A stretch of 10,288 bases of DNA from Solobacterium sp. (GCA_017419465.1 JAFOLE010000100.1:1-10288); one strand, 5' to 3'. Shown: positions 1 to 6,857, numbered from the stretch's first letter. The notes: generated from the letters alone by a model not told the origin. Translations and numbers: made by a program.

Positions 1-504
1 GACAAGGACAAGATCATGCTGGAGACATATATCCAGATGACCTACTTTGACCGGATTATTTCCCGGGCAAATGTGCGTCTGATGACGATGTCGGAAGGCC
101 AGTATGAACTGGTGCGCCGGAAAGAGGCGTCCGACAGGGTTCATCAGAGCGGACTGGATCTCGACGTCATCGACCATTACAACGGCAGTGTCCGCAGCGT
201 CAACTCGCTGTCCGGCGGTGAGTCCTTCAAGGCTTCCCTGTCGCTTGCGCTCGGACTGTCGGATGAGATACAGTCATCCGCCGGCGGCATTCACCTGGAT
301 ACCATGTTTGTGGATGAAGGATTCGGCTCGCTGGATGAGGAGTCGCTGGAAAATGCGATGAAGGCATTGAGCAGCCTGACGGAAGGAAACCGTCTGGTCG
401 GCATCATCTCGCATGTGGCAGCGCTTAAGGAACGGATCGATGATCAGATCATCGTAAAGAAAGACCGTACCGGAGGAAGCCGGATTATCATTCAGAAGCG
501 ATGA
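1..504 (+). CDS. sbcC: SbcC/Rad50-type exonuclease ATPase subunit, C-terminal fragment
   Basis: This is the last 167 residues of a gene that enters from outside the window; the reading frame is open from base 1. It carries the C-terminal half of the ABC-type ATPase head of SbcC/Rad50: the signature motif LSGGES at residues 70-75 of the fragment, Walker B ending in D105-E106 (FVDEGFG), the D-loop SLD at 110-112, and the switch histidine H138 in GIISHV. The family works with the SbcD/Mre11 nuclease to cut DNA hairpins and protein-blocked ends during repair. The long coiled coil, zinc hook and Walker A would lie upstream, so only the C-terminal lobe is seen. The order signature, Walker B (VDEGFGSLD), H-loop is more typical of SbcC than of RecF or SMC proteins. 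The gene ends 6 bases before a two-way terminator, and sbcD would be expected upstream. Confidence 0.93.
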   Translation, partial: DKDKIMLETYIQMTYFDRIISRANVRLMTMSEGQYELVRRKEASDRVHQSGLDLDVIDHYNGSVRSVNSLSGGESFKASLSLALGLSDEIQSSAGGIHLDTMFVDEGFGSLDEESLENAMKALSSLTEGNRLVGIISHVAALKERIDDQIIVKKDRTGGSRIIIQKR

Positions 505-510
505 CATGAA

Positions 511-539
511 AAAAGAGAGTTCATGACGAGCTCTCTTTT
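511..539. terminator. Bidirectional terminator between sbcC and the hydrolase gene
   Basis: A 9-bp perfect stem (AAAAGAGAG at 511-519 with CTCTCTTTT at 531-539) encloses an 11-base loop. Read on the plus strand it ends in TTTT; read on the minus strand the stem runs into six T (complement of 509-514). It lies between two convergent genes, 6 bases after the sbcC stop and 16 bases beyond the hydrolase stop, so it probably ends transcription from both sides. Confidence 0.8.
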
Positions 540-555
540 CCTTTGGGTTTCTGGC

Positions 556-1473
556 TCAGTGTTTGTCCAGGAATTCCTTTATGCGGGACAGATAGTCCGG
601 CGCTTCATCATAGACACCATGTCCCTTGCCTTCATAGATGTAACCATCACAATGCAGTAAATCCATGAGGTCTTTGCAAGCCTGTACGCCAAGCACGCGG
701 TCTTCCCCGGCGCCGAGCACGAATGCCGGGCAGGTCACCGCGCCAAGCTGATCACGGATGTCAAAGTCCTTCATTCCGTTCAGAGAAATCAGGAAGTTGC
801 GGAACTCATCATCCGTCACACCTTCCGCCTGCGCAAGGATGGCGTCTTTGAACTGTTCAAAGAATTCCGGTGTATAGACATACCGTCCGAAGGACTCGAC
901 CAGTCCGGCTGCGTCCTTTTTCTCCGCAAATGCTTTCCACTCTGCGAATGCTTCGGCATTTCCGGATGCGATGTACGGAGATGTGGAACAGAGAATCAGA
1001 TGGGAAATCAGTTCCGGTTTCTGTACGGCAATGATCTGTGCGATCATACCGCCCTGGGATACGCCCATGACGCTGATATCCTTCAGACCAAGCTGTTCAA
1101 ATGCCGCAATGGTATCTTCCGCCATGCCATAGATATCGTAATCATCCGGATACTCCGTAATCCGGTCAAACAGATACATGTCATAGTCTTCCGCAAGCAG
1201 GACATACGCACCGGCAACCGCATCCGCGGCACCCATAACACTTTTCAGGGAAAGGCCTGGCAGAATGACATATGGTTTTCCTTCCGGATTTCCAAACCGG
1301 AAATACTGCATTTTACCGTGCGGTGTTGTGAGTGTCTGAATCATAGATACCTCGTTTTCAGGCTCTGGCTTCGGTTCCTCCGCCGGTGCTGTACGGCACG
1401 CGGAAAGTGAACCAAGAACCAGAGCGGCTGCCGCGATGGACAGCAGTTTTCTGTATACCGTCATATACCTCAT
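556..1473 (-). CDS. Lipoprotein alpha/beta hydrolase
   Basis: A 305-residue secreted, lipid-anchored serine hydrolase. The N-terminus has basic residues, a hydrophobic stretch (about 10-22) and the lipobox LSAC with the lipidated Cys at 26, followed by a Pro/Glu-rich linker (27-42). The fold then shows the oxyanion-side LPGLS (71-75), the nucleophile elbow GVSQGG with Ser139, a likely acid Asp258 in LGAGEDRV, and His285 in GKGHG. This triad and spacing fit the alpha/beta hydrolase (Abhydrolase_1/6) family; the substrate cannot be told from sequence and could be an ester, lactone or peptide. Two starts are possible: ATG at 1473 (AGGA five bases upstream) or ATG at 1464, which has its own AGG and gives a more usual signal peptide. 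It lies 24 bases after the glucosidase gene and is probably co-transcribed with it. Confidence 0.88.
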   Translation of the reverse strand: MRYMTVYRKLLSIAAAALVLGSLSACRTAPAEEPKPEPENEVSMIQTLTTPHGKMQYFRFGNPEGKPYVILPGLSLKSVMGAADAVAGAYVLLAEDYDMYLFDRITEYPDDYDIYGMAEDTIAAFEQLGLKDISVMGVSQGGMIAQIIAVQKPELISHLILCSTSPYIASGNAEAFAEWKAFAEKKDAAGLVESFGRYVYTPEFFEQFKDAILAQAEGVTDDEFRNFLISLNGMKDFDIRDQLGAVTCPAFVLGAGEDRVLGVQACKDLMDLLHCDGYIYEGKGHGVYDEAPDYLSRIKEFLDKH

Positions 1474-1474
1474 T

Positions 1475-1490
1475 CTAATCCTGAGATTAG
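1475..1490 (-). promoter_or_regulatory. Intercistronic hairpin over the hydrolase ribosome binding site
   Basis: The gap between the glucosidase stop and the hydrolase start contains a perfect 6-bp inverted repeat (CTAATC and GATTAG, four-base loop). In the minus-strand transcript part of the AGGA ribosome binding site falls in the loop and 3' arm. It may lower or couple translation of the second gene. There is no U tract long enough for a terminator. Confidence 0.4.
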
Positions 1491-1497
1491 AGTTTTG

Positions 1498-3195
1498 TTA
1501 ATTCTGCGGGAGATCTGACTGAATCACCACTGCCTGGTAAGGTGACAGGTGCACGGTGTTTCCGTCGGAGGAGATATTCGGATAATTGCTGAGAAGGACC
1601 GCGTTGATGCGGATATCTTCCGGAAGCGTGTAGTCCTTTGTCCTGTTTGAAAAGTTGGCAAAGACAAAGATGCGCTGATTCTCATACGTACGGCTGTAGG
1701 CAATGATGTTTTTATTCGCGTGATCATATTCCATGGTCCGTCCGTGGATGATGACCGGATTGTCTTTCCGGAAGGCAAGCAGCTTCTGATAGAAGCGGTA
1801 GACGGACTTCTCGGCCTCCATGTCACTCTTTACATTAATCTTTTTATACAGCGGATTGATGCACTGCCATGGCGTATGGCCGGTATTGAATCCGCCGTTG
1901 ACGGAGTCATCCCACTGCATCGGCACCCGTGCGTGATCGCGAGCGCCGTACCGGATGAAGCGGAAGGCCAGCGGTTTCGGAATGCCGTAACCGCACATCA
2001 GATCATAGACAAAGTGACTGACCGGGTCTTTCATCTCATTGATCGACCGGAATGCGGTATTGGTAAGACCGGCTTCCTCTCCCATGTAAATGAACGGGGT
2101 TCCGTAACCAAGGAAGGTAATCACTGCCAGCATCGTTGCGGCTTCATAGCGGTAATGCTTTACATCAATGGAGAAACGGTTCAGACTGCGGGGATTGTCA
2201 TGGTTCTCCAGAACCAGGGTATTCCAGCCGATGCCATAATTGGTGATCTGCGGATCCAGCAGACCTTTTTTGAACTGGAGAAGATCAAACGGCTTCCAGA
2301 AGAATTTCTTTCCGGCAATGTTGTCGGAGTCGAGATGGCCGAAACTGAAGATGGAATCCAGTTCATGGTTCTCCGCCCGGACATATTCCCGTGCAGCTTC
2401 TTGTGAAGGATGAAAGGATTCGCCGACGGTATACGAGTCATACCGTGACAGTGCCTGTTCATTCAGTTCTTTCAGGAATTCATGCATGCGCGGTCCGTCG
2501 ACGTAGTACTGCGCGCCTTTCTGGAAGGTTTTCTTCTGGTGGTCATCCTGGAAAGGATAAACCTTGGAGAACATGTTGAAGACATCGAAGCGGAATCCAT
2601 CCACGCCCTTGTCCAGCCAGAAGTTCAGGATATCAACCAGTTCTTTCCGGACGGCCGGATTCTCCCAGTTGAGATCCGCCTGTTCCTTTGCGAACAGATG
2701 AAGATAGAATTCATCGGTTTCGCCGATCCGTTCCCATGCACTGCCGGTAAAGGTAGACTCCCAGTTGGTGGGAGGCAGAAGCTTATCTTTTTTCCGTCTT
2801 CCCGGACGGATAATGTAGTAATCCCGATAGGGAGAATCCGGGGAGGAAAGCGCGGCTTTAAACCAGGGATGCTCGGTCGAGGTATGGTTGATCACCATAT
2901 CCATGATGACCTTCAGATCACGGCTGTGGCATTCTTCGACAAGCCGGTCAAAATCCGCCATCGTGCCGAACTTTTCATCGATGGCACGGTAGTCACTGAT
3001 GTCATAGCCGTAGTCATAGTCCGGAGAACGGTACAGGGGTGAGAACCAGATTGCGGTCACACCGAGATCTTTGATGTAATCGAGTTTTGAAATGATGCCG
3101 GGAATATCACCCCAGCCGTCATTGTCGGAATCCATGAAGCTGAACGGATACACCTGGTATACGACAGCGTTCTTGTACCAGTCACTTTTCTGCAT
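1498..3195 (-). CDS. GH13 alpha-glucosidase, oligo-1,6-glucosidase type
   Basis: A full-length 565-residue cytoplasmic glycoside hydrolase with no signal peptide. Family GH13 motifs occur in order: the calcium-site loop DSDNDGWGD (22-30), region I DMVINH (99-104), region II GFRFDVF with nucleophile Asp204, region III VGES with acid/base Glu259, and region IV ENHDNPR with Asp333. Length and motifs match subfamily 31 enzymes (oligo-1,6-glucosidase, dextran glucosidase DexB). The residue after the nucleophile is Val205; in this subfamily Val favours alpha-1,6 bonds, while Ala or Thr favours alpha-1,4. The likely role is therefore removal of glucose from isomalto-oligosaccharides or panose taken up by the cell. 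Trehalose-6-phosphate hydrolase is a less likely alternative. The ATG at 3195 is preceded by AGAGGA six bases upstream. No sugar transporter gene lies next to it; the downstream partner is the lipoprotein hydrolase. Confidence 0.92.
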   Translation of the reverse strand: MQKSDWYKNAVVYQVYPFSFMDSDNDGWGDIPGIISKLDYIKDLGVTAIWFSPLYRSPDYDYGYDISDYRAIDEKFGTMADFDRLVEECHSRDLKVIMDMVINHTSTEHPWFKAALSSPDSPYRDYYIIRPGRRKKDKLLPPTNWESTFTGSAWERIGETDEFYLHLFAKEQADLNWENPAVRKELVDILNFWLDKGVDGFRFDVFNMFSKVYPFQDDHQKKTFQKGAQYYVDGPRMHEFLKELNEQALSRYDSYTVGESFHPSQEAAREYVRAENHELDSIFSFGHLDSDNIAGKKFFWKPFDLLQFKKGLLDPQITNYGIGWNTLVLENHDNPRSLNRFSIDVKHYRYEAATMLAVITFLGYGTPFIYMGEEAGLTNTAFRSINEMKDPVSHFVYDLMCGYGIPKPLAFRFIRYGARDHARVPMQWDDSVNGGFNTGHTPWQCINPLYKKINVKSDMEAEKSVYRFYQKLLAFRKDNPVIIHGRTMEYDHANKNIIAYSRTYENQRIFVFANFSNRTKDYTLPEDIRINAVLLSNYPNISSDGNTVHLSPYQAVVIQSDLPQN

Positions 3196-3224
3196 GATAA
3201 ATCCTCTTATATTCTTCTGAGTTC

Positions 3225-3230
3225 ATTATA
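3225..3230 (-). promoter_or_regulatory. Probable -10 box for the glucosidase operon
   Basis: On the minus strand a perfect TATAAT lies 29 bases before the glucosidase ATG. No good -35 box is visible at 16-18 bases, which may mean an activator is needed or that the promoter is weak. I saw no convincing catabolite-response element in the 210-base divergent gap. Confidence 0.5.
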
Positions 3231-3314
3231 TCGGGATTACGTGCATTGCGCGGTTTAGGAACACCATACGGACAATCAGGCGGGCTGAAAAATATGCTTA
3301 TTTTGTGCAGATAC

Positions 3315-3342
3315 TTGACATGGAACACATATTCGCTAGACT
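3315..3342 (+). promoter_or_regulatory. Promoter of the transketolase operon
   Basis: A perfect -35 box TTGACA (3315-3320) is followed after 16 bases by a -10-like TAGACT (3337-3342). The start point would be near 3349, giving a leader of about 57 bases. The regulator operator at 3347-3357 covers this start point. Confidence 0.65.
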
Positions 3343-3346
3343 GTAC

Positions 3347-3357
3347 TTGTAAGACAA
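3347..3357. promoter_or_regulatory. GntR/FadR-type operator at the transketolase promoter
   Basis: TTGTAAGACAA is a perfect 4-3-4 inverted repeat and fits the FadR-subfamily operator pattern TNGTNNNACNA exactly. It covers the predicted transcription start, the right place for repression by the GntR protein encoded at 5258. A wider inverted repeat, GACTGT (3339-3344) and ACAGTC (3364-3369), brackets it almost symmetrically and may extend the binding site. Confidence 0.6.
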
Positions 3358-3405
3358 CTAACAACAGTCAGCACACAACTTAATCGAAAGGACAGGAAAA
3401 ACGAC

Positions 3406-4227
3406 ATGATTGAGAACAGAGAACGGATTTCTGAACTGGAATCCAAAGCGAAGATTCTGCGTCAGGACGTGATCAAATGCATCGGCGTCGGCGTTGCCGG
3501 CCATGTGGGCGGCAGCTGCTCAGCCGCAGATCTCGTTACCGCACTTTACTTTTACAAGATGAAGTATGATCCGAAAAACCCGCACTGGGAGGGCAGAGAC
3601 TATTTCCTGCTTTCCAAAGGACACGTTGCAATTCTGCAGTATGCTGCACTGGCCGAGGCAGGGTTCTTCCCGGTGGAAGATCTTCCCCGTTGTAAGGAAG
3701 TCGGATTCCACCTGCAGGGACATCCGCATCTGTCCACTCCAGGTGTCGAAGTCGGCACCGGCTCACTTGGCCAGGGACTCAGCCTTGGCCTCGGCATGGC
3801 AATCGGTCTGAAGTTGGATGATAAGCCAAACCGTGTCTATGTCCTGGTCGGTGACGGCGAACAGAATGAGGGCCAGATCTGGGAAGCTGCCATGGCGGCA
3901 GCTGCCAAACAGATGGACAACCTCTGTGCGATTATCGACAACAATACCCTGCAGGCACAGGGACCGATCGCAGAACGCCTGCCGAGTGAACCGATTGCGG
4001 AGAAGTGGAAGGCATTCGGCTGGAACGTTATTGAAATCGATGGTCACAACATGGAAGAGATCATCACAGCGCTTGATCAGGCAGAAACCATAAAGGGAAA
4101 ACCGACCGCAATCATTGCCCATACCGTAAAGGGAAAAGGAATCAGTTTTGCGGAGAATGTTACCGGATTCCACAACCGGGCACTTACCCAGGAAGAATAT
4201 GATCGGGCGCTCGCGGAGCTTGCCTGA
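3406..4227 (+). CDS. Transketolase-like, N-terminal (pyrophosphate-binding) subunit
   Basis: A 273-residue protein equal to the N-terminal third of transketolase. It shows the TPP-binding motif starting at GDGE (149-152) and ending at Asn180 in DNNTLQ; Asp150 and Asn180 would hold the metal of thiamine diphosphate. Conserved histidines occur in AGHVGG (H33) and KGHVA (H73), and TGSLGQG is at 118-124. Split transketolases work as an N plus C complex, with the cofactor bound between them; the partner is the next gene. They move a two-carbon ketol group between sugar phosphates, or act on special substrates. The start is supported by AGGA eight bases before ATG. It is first in a cluster with a GntR regulator and a GarR-like reductase, which suggests a dedicated catabolic role rather than housekeeping pentose-phosphate flux. 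This last point is inference. Confidence 0.93.
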   Translation: MIENRERISELESKAKILRQDVIKCIGVGVAGHVGGSCSAADLVTALYFYKMKYDPKNPHWEGRDYFLLSKGHVAILQYAALAEAGFFPVEDLPRCKEVGFHLQGHPHLSTPGVEVGTGSLGQGLSLGLGMAIGLKLDDKPNRVYVLVGDGEQNEGQIWEAAMAAAAKQMDNLCAIIDNNTLQAQGPIAERLPSEPIAEKWKAFGWNVIEIDGHNMEEIITALDQAETIKGKPTAIIAHTVKGKGISFAENVTGFHNRALTQEEYDRALAELA

Positions 4228-4251
4228 GGACACAGTAGGAGGAACGATACA

Positions 4252-5181
4252 ATGGCTGAAACAAATCAGAGAACCGTATACGGACAGACCCTTGTGGAAC
4301 TGTGCCGTGAGAACCGCAATATTCTTGTTTTGGATGCAGACCTCGGCGGATCAACCATGGGCAAGATGGTTGAGCAGGCACTGCCGGACCAGCATATTGA
4401 AATGGGTATCGCAGAGGCAAACATGGCTTCGGTCGCAGGCGGACTTGCTCAGGTCGGCAAGATTCCGTTCATCAACTCCTTTGCCGTCTTTGTGGCAGGC
4501 AGAGCATATGATCAGATCCGGCAGAGTATTTCCATCGGAAAACTGAACGTCAAGATCTGCGGATCCTCCGCCGGATGTTCCGACTTCGGGGACGGATCGA
4601 CACATCAGTCTGTCGAGGACATCGCCATTATGCGGGCCATCCCGAACATGACGGTCATCGTTCCTGCAGATGCCAATGAGACCGCTGCCGCAACACGATA
4701 TATGGCAGAGAACAAAGGCACCATGTACATGCGCCTCAACCGCAACAGTTATGACAATGTGACAGAGGAAGACGCACCGTTTCGGTTCAATGAACCGACG
4801 GTCGTAAGAGAAGGCAGTGATGTTACCGTCTTTGCCTGCGGCATCATGGTGGGCAAGGCACTCGAAGCCGCGGGAATGCTGGCGGACCGGATCTCTGTCC
4901 GGGTCGTGAATGTCAGTACAATCAAGCCGCTCAATGCGGAAAAGATAAAGGAATACGCAAAGGATGTCCGGGGCGTCGTGACGGCGGAAGAGCACAGCAT
5001 CGTCGGCGGACTCGGCGGAGCCGTTGCGGAATGTCTGCGCCGGGAGCGTGTGCCGATGGAATTTGTCGGCGTGAATGACCGGTTCGGCGCATCTGCGCAC
5101 TGCTATGCGGATATCCTGGAATACCTCGGTCTTACCGCAGCGCATATCGCAGAAGCTGTGGAGAGTATTTACAACGGCTGA
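4252..5181 (+). CDS. Transketolase-like, C-terminal (pyrimidine-binding) subunit
   Basis: A 309-residue protein with the transketolase pyrimidine-binding domain (about 8-170) and the C-terminal transketolase domain (about 185-305). Glu55 in MGIAEANM matches the glutamate that activates the aminopyrimidine ring of thiamine diphosphate. GDGSTHQ (113-119) carries the conserved His-Gln pair, here H118-Q119. EEHSIVGGLGG in the C-terminal domain is typical of the DXS/transketolase-C family. Together with the preceding gene it would form one active enzyme. A perfect AGGAGGA lies eight bases before the ATG, and the gap between the subunits is only 24 bases, so they should be made together. Related TPP enzymes (DXP synthase, E1 of 2-oxoacid dehydrogenases) are less likely because the two-subunit split falls at the transketolase domain border. 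Confidence 0.93.
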   Translation: MAETNQRTVYGQTLVELCRENRNILVLDADLGGSTMGKMVEQALPDQHIEMGIAEANMASVAGGLAQVGKIPFINSFAVFVAGRAYDQIRQSISIGKLNVKICGSSAGCSDFGDGSTHQSVEDIAIMRAIPNMTVIVPADANETAAATRYMAENKGTMYMRLNRNSYDNVTEEDAPFRFNEPTVVREGSDVTVFACGIMVGKALEAAGMLADRISVRVVNVSTIKPLNAEKIKEYAKDVRGVVTAEEHSIVGGLGGAVAECLRRERVPMEFVGVNDRFGASAHCYADILEYLGLTAAHIAEAVESIYNG

Positions 5182-5188
5182 GTGCGGC

Positions 5189-5218
5189 TTGACAGTGTCA
5201 GAACCTGTTCGGTAGTAT
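5189..5218 (+). promoter_or_regulatory. Internal promoter for the regulator and reductase genes
   Basis: TTGACA (5189-5194) starts eight bases after the transketolase C stop, followed after 18 bases by TAGTAT (5213-5218). The predicted start is near 5225. No terminator separates the transketolase genes from this promoter, so read-through from upstream is also likely. Confidence 0.5.
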
Positions 5219-5258
5219 GCTGTATGACAGCGATACAACCGCTTGGAGGACAGTGTCA
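5191..5258 (+). repeat. Repeated decamer GACAGTGTCA around the gntR leader
   Basis: The same ten bases occur at 5191-5200, overlapping the -35 box, and at 5249-5258, overlapping the end of the ribosome binding site and the first base of the ATG. The core GACA-G-TGTC is itself a palindrome, so each copy could bind a dimeric protein. The two copies could also pair with one central mismatch in a read-through transcript. Confidence 0.45.
5220..5230. promoter_or_regulatory. Probable autoregulatory operator of the GntR gene
   Basis: CTGTATGACAG is a perfect 4-3-4 inverted repeat sharing the core TGTA-G-ACA with the operator at 3347. Like that site it covers the predicted transcription start. The outer bases are C and G instead of T and A, so it is a slightly weaker match to the FadR-type pattern. 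Confidence 0.5.
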
Positions 5259-5953
5259 TGGCAATCCGTAAAATAAAAAAAGTACGTATCGGAGATCAGG
5301 TCTTCGAACAGCTGAAACAGATGATCGCGGAAGGGGAGTGGAAACCGGGTGACCGGCTTCCGTCGGAAACCGATCTTGCGGACCAGTTCGGCATCAGCCG
5401 TGTTACCGTACGTCAGGCTCTGCAGAGGCTCAGCGCCCTTGGCCTCATTGAGACAAGGCTTGGCGAAGGATCGTTTGTCCGCAAGGCGGAAATCGAGGAA
5501 ACCCTCGACCAGCTGATTCCAACGGTATACCTCTCGCATGATTCCATCGAACAGGTGTTTGAATTCCGTGAAATCATCGAAACTGCAAGTGCACGGCTGG
5601 CCGCAAAACGTGCGGAACCGGATGATATCCGGGAACTTCGGAACGCGCATAAGCGCTGTGAAGAAGCAGCGCAGAAAGACGACCAGAACGCGTTCTCCGA
5701 AGCAGACCTCGCTTTTCATTTCCGGATTGGTGAGATCAGCCGGAATCCGATGATCATCCGCACAAATCAGATCCTGCAGGAAACCCTGCGGGCGACGATG
5801 AGCGAAGTGATCAGCCGGATGGGATATGAACATGCACTGCATTATCACGAACAGATCATCGATGCGATTGAAGCACACGATGAAACGGCTGCCGCGGAAC
5901 GGATGGCAGAACATATCGGAAAGAACCGGGATTATTTTCCGGAGAGAAAATAA
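5258..5953 (+). CDS. GntR family (FadR/FCD) transcriptional regulator
   Basis: A 231-residue regulator. The N-terminal winged helix (about 9-76) contains the GntR-typical PSETDLADQFGISRVTVRQAL stretch (residues 35-55), and the wing reads RLGEGSFV. The C-terminal FCD domain (about 95-222) keeps the usual metal/effector-site residues Asp150, His154, His197 and His219. FCD regulators usually bind small organic acids or sugar acids. I choose ATG 5258 because GGAGGA lies seven bases upstream; a TTG at 5243 is in frame but would put the ribosome binding site inside the gene. It sits between the transketolase and reductase genes and very likely controls them through the paired operators at 3347 and 5220. 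Whether it represses or activates is not shown by sequence, although operators over the start points favour repression. Confidence 0.92.
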   Translation: MAIRKIKKVRIGDQVFEQLKQMIAEGEWKPGDRLPSETDLADQFGISRVTVRQALQRLSALGLIETRLGEGSFVRKAEIEETLDQLIPTVYLSHDSIEQVFEFREIIETASARLAAKRAEPDDIRELRNAHKRCEEAAQKDDQNAFSEADLAFHFRIGEISRNPMIIRTNQILQETLRATMSEVISRMGYEHALHYHEQIIDAIEAHDETAAAERMAEHIGKNRDYFPERK

Positions 5954-5965
5954 GGAGAAAATACT

Positions 5966-6850
5966 ATGAAAATCGGTTTTATCGGAATGGGCATCATGGG
6001 GAAACCCATGGCCATCAATCTTCTCAACAAAGGCTATGATGTGACAGTCAACACCCGTACGCAGGAAAAAGCGGCTGCGGTCATCGAAAAAGGTGCAGGA
6101 TACTGCACAGATCAGAAACAGCTTGCGGAACAGGTCGATGTGCTTCTGACGATGCTGCCGAACGGACCGGATGTCGAAAAGGTCATGCTGGAAAACGGCG
6201 TGGCGGAACACATGAAACCCGGCGCAGTATTCATTGACATGAGCTCCATCAACCCGGTTACCAGCCAGAAGCTTGCGGCTGTGCTCGAAGCGCGCGGCGT
6301 GGACATGCTGGATGCGCCGGTTTCCGGCGGTGAGCCGAAGGCAATCGACGGGACACTCTCCTTCATGGTCGGCGGAAAACAGGAAGTCTTTGATAAATGC
6401 AAGGACATTCTGCTCGCAATGGGAGCCTCTGCCGTACGCTGCGGGGAGATCGGTGCCGGCAACACCACAAAGCTTGCCAACCAGATCGTTGTTGCCGCAA
6501 ATATCCAGGCAGTATCCGAAGCGCTCACCATGGCAAAGAAAGCCGGCGTGGATCCGCACCTGGTCTTTGAGGCAATCCGCGGCGGACTTGCAGGAAGCAC
6601 CGTCATGAACGCAAAGGCACCGATGATGCTGGCGGGAAATGATCAGCCGGGCTTCCGTATTGATCTGCATATCAAGGATCTGAACAATGCCATCAACTGT
6701 GCGCACGAAGTCGGCGCCTACATCCCGATGACTACGTCCGTAATGGAGATCATGCAGTGGCTCCATGAGACCGGCAACGGAGGCTGTGACCACAGTGCAA
6801 TCGTGAAGTTCTACGAGCAGCTGGACAACATCAGCCTGAAACAGAACTGA
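5966..6850 (+). CDS. garR: GarR-like tartronate semialdehyde / beta-hydroxyacid reductase
   Basis: A 294-residue NAD(P)-dependent dehydrogenase of the beta-hydroxyacid dehydrogenase family. The N-terminal Rossmann domain has GFIGMGIMG (GxGxxG at 7-12). The substrate loop is DAPVSGGEPKA (116-126), the catalytic lysine is Lys169 in GAGNTTKLANQ, and the C-terminal helical domain has PGFRIDLHIKDL, a stretch typical of GarR/GlxR. The expected reaction is tartronate semialdehyde to D-glycerate (2-hydroxy-3-oxopropionate reductase). After beta-strand 2 the sequence reads NTRT rather than an acidic residue, which suggests a preference for NADPH. AAGGAG overlaps the gntR stop and lies eight bases before the ATG; the gap is 12 bases, so the two are co-transcribed. 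3-Hydroxyisobutyrate dehydrogenase is the main alternative. The symbol is by similarity; the usual partners (gudD, garL, gcl) are absent here. Confidence 0.87.
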   Translation: MKIGFIGMGIMGKPMAINLLNKGYDVTVNTRTQEKAAAVIEKGAGYCTDQKQLAEQVDVLLTMLPNGPDVEKVMLENGVAEHMKPGAVFIDMSSINPVTSQKLAAVLEARGVDMLDAPVSGGEPKAIDGTLSFMVGGKQEVFDKCKDILLAMGASAVRCGEIGAGNTTKLANQIVVAANIQAVSEALTMAKKAGVDPHLVFEAIRGGLAGSTVMNAKAPMMLAGNDQPGFRIDLHIKDLNNAINCAHEVGAYIPMTTSVMEIMQWLHETGNGGCDHSAIVKFYEQLDNISLKQN

Positions 6851-6857
6851 CACTGAA

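Noticed and set aside
1720..2406. 228-residue plus-strand frame inside the glucosidase gene
   Set aside because: Antisense shadow of a full-length GH13 enzyme with all catalytic motifs on the other strand.
3196..3405. Catabolite-response (cre) site or riboswitch in the divergent gap
   Set aside because: I found no good match to the cre pattern and no extended fold or terminator/antiterminator arrangement; only promoter elements and the GntR-type operator stand out.
3406..5181. Reading the split transketolase as two halves of a broken gene
   Set aside because: Each half has its own start, strong ribosome binding site and complete domain, and two-subunit transketolases are a known arrangement.
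4351..5259. 302-residue minus-strand frame across the transketolase C gene
   Set aside because: Shadow of the transketolase reading frame; no motif or plausible start signal.
3406..6850. Assignment of the cluster to sulfoquinovose (sulfo-transketolase) breakdown
   Set aside because: The gene types are similar, but the reductase has the GarR-type loop SGGEPKA and not the sulfonate-binding arginine region of YihU-type sulfolactaldehyde reductases. No sulfosugar isomerase or exporter is present.
5198..6853. 551-residue open frame on the minus strand across the regulator and reductase genes
   Set aside because: It is antisense to two clearly recognised genes, is rich in Cys, His and Phe without any domain pattern, and starts and ends without a good ribosome binding site. 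It follows from the codon bias of the plus-strand genes.
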